From an uncultured beta proteobacterium (GTDB lineage Bacteria; Pseudomonadota; Gammaproteobacteria; Burkholderiales; Burkholderiaceae), in the NCBI GenBank assembly GCA_903938955.1, contig CAJAFJ010000056.1:1-9309 (forward strand): a stretch of DNA of 9,309 nt, in the 5' to 3' direction. The notes under the pieces were generated by a model. The model ran no database searches, had not been told where the DNA came from, and saw only the letters and a list, made by a program, of their open reading frames with translations. The position numbers and the translations under genes are program-made. Position 1 is the stretch's first letter, and the number at the start of each line of letters is the position of its first letter. This document shows positions 8,665 through 9,309 of this stretch, piece after piece.

Positions 8665-9309
8665 TTAGGACGTGGTACGGTGGTAATGCTGGTCGGCCAT
8701 ATTGGAGGACCGGTTCAGGTCTTCCAGCCAGTCGTCAGACGTTGGCAGCGGATCGGTATCGAGGCTTGCCAGGGTGTGCTGCATGTGATCGATATTGCCA
8801 TACACCCCCTCCAGAATTTGTGACACCCGGTCCTGAAACTGCAAGGCCATGAGCTGCTTTTCGACTTCGTGGCGCACCACGATGCCGTGTTTGTGCATGC
8901 TGTCAGCCGACTCCCCCAGCTTGCGCACATGGCCCAGCACATGCGCGACCAGATCACCGGACAGTTGCACCGCATGCTTGTCATGCACCGTGGCTTCTTC
9001 GGCGTTGCCCAAGGTCTCGGCCATGATGGCGCTGATGTGCCCGACCCGCTCGCCAATGCGCTTGCCGGTTTCGGCCGAGCGCTGCGACAGCATGCGCACT
9101 TCAGCCGCCACCACCGCAAAACCGCGCCCGGACTCGCCGGCACGCGCGGCTTCAATGGCGGCATTCAGCGCCAGCAAATTGGTTTGCGCGGCAATGCTGC
9201 GCACGTCGGCCGCCATGGCCTGCAGCTCCAGGGTTTCCTTGGCCAGGTTGCGGATGTTGCTTAACAGGGCGTCCTTGCCCTCGATCACGCTGCTCAGCGA
9301 CAGCACCAC
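8665..9309 (-). CDS. Methyl-accepting chemotaxis protein, C-terminal signalling part only (5' end outside window)
   Basis: The visible 214 residues are the cytoplasmic signalling end of a chemoreceptor, which controls the CheA kinase through CheW. The hallmark hairpin tip lies at about residues 36-72 of the visible part, with [20 protein letters not shown] running into [14 protein letters not shown]. It is flanked by helical coiled-coil sequence with [13 protein letters not shown]. The sensor domain, membrane segments and HAMP, if present, lie beyond the right edge. After the coiled coil the tail carries [14 protein letters not shown] (153-166), resembling the CheZ catalytic segment, and then [11 protein letters not shown] (192-202). 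The protein ends in RTTS, with no NWETF-type pentapeptide for CheR/CheB tethering. The TAA stop (8665-8667) abuts the possible GTG start of the CheY-like gene, so the two genes are likely co-transcribed. The ligand cannot be inferred. The leading visible codon is an internal valine codon (GTG) and not a proven start. Confidence 0.93.
   Translation of the reverse strand: MVLSLSSVIEGKDALLSNIRNLAKETLELQAMAADVRSIAAQTNLLALNAAIEAARAGESGRGFAVVAAEVRMLSQRSAETGKRIGERVGHISAIMAETLGNAEEATVHDKHAVQLSGDLVAHVLGHVRKLGESADSMHKHGIVVRHEVEKQLMALQFQDRVSQILEGVYGNIDHMQHTLASLDTDPLPTSDDWLEDLNRSSNMADQHYHRTTS

Overview
The window looks like a chromosomal segment from a GC-rich betaproteobacterium. Burkholderiales, and Comamonadaceae of the Rhodoferax/Polaromonas kind, fit best. 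This rests on codon use, on the pyruvate kinase then class II aldolase gene order, and on the style of the kinases and chemotaxis receptor. It is inferred by eye, without a database search. No mobile element, CRISPR array, tRNA or rRNA was seen.

Left part (1-2266, minus strand): central carbon metabolism. A complete pyruvate kinase gene (pyk) is followed 83 bp downstream by a class II fructose-bisphosphate aldolase gene (fba). The aldolase gene runs off the left edge with 249 codons visible. The gap between them carries a possible internal promoter and two exact 8-bp direct repeats just upstream of the fba ribosome binding site.

Middle part (2409-8220, plus strand): two large membrane-bound hybrid sensor histidine kinases, transcribed divergently from pyk across a 142-bp intergenic region. 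The first has a CHASE sensor domain, three PAS domains, HisKA, HATPase and a receiver. The second has a different, unrecognised periplasmic sensor, then HAMP, PAS, HisKA, HATPase and a receiver. Their reading frames overlap by 11 bp, so they are almost certainly co-transcribed. Neither has an Hpt domain, and no DNA-binding regulator is visible, so the rest of the phosphorelay must be encoded elsewhere.

Right part (8227-9309, minus strand): the C-terminal 214 residues of a methyl-accepting chemotaxis protein, followed immediately by a stand-alone receiver-domain protein of the CheY type. These two genes converge on the second kinase, with only 6 bp between stop codons. The receptor tail carries a short motif resembling the catalytic region of the CheY phosphatase CheZ, which is notable beside a CheY-like gene.

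As a whole, the right two-thirds is a signal-transduction cluster: two hybrid kinases, one receptor and one orphan receiver. These could exchange phosphoryl groups, but the sequence alone does not show that they do. The components belong to known families; I see no clear evidence of an entirely new kind of system.
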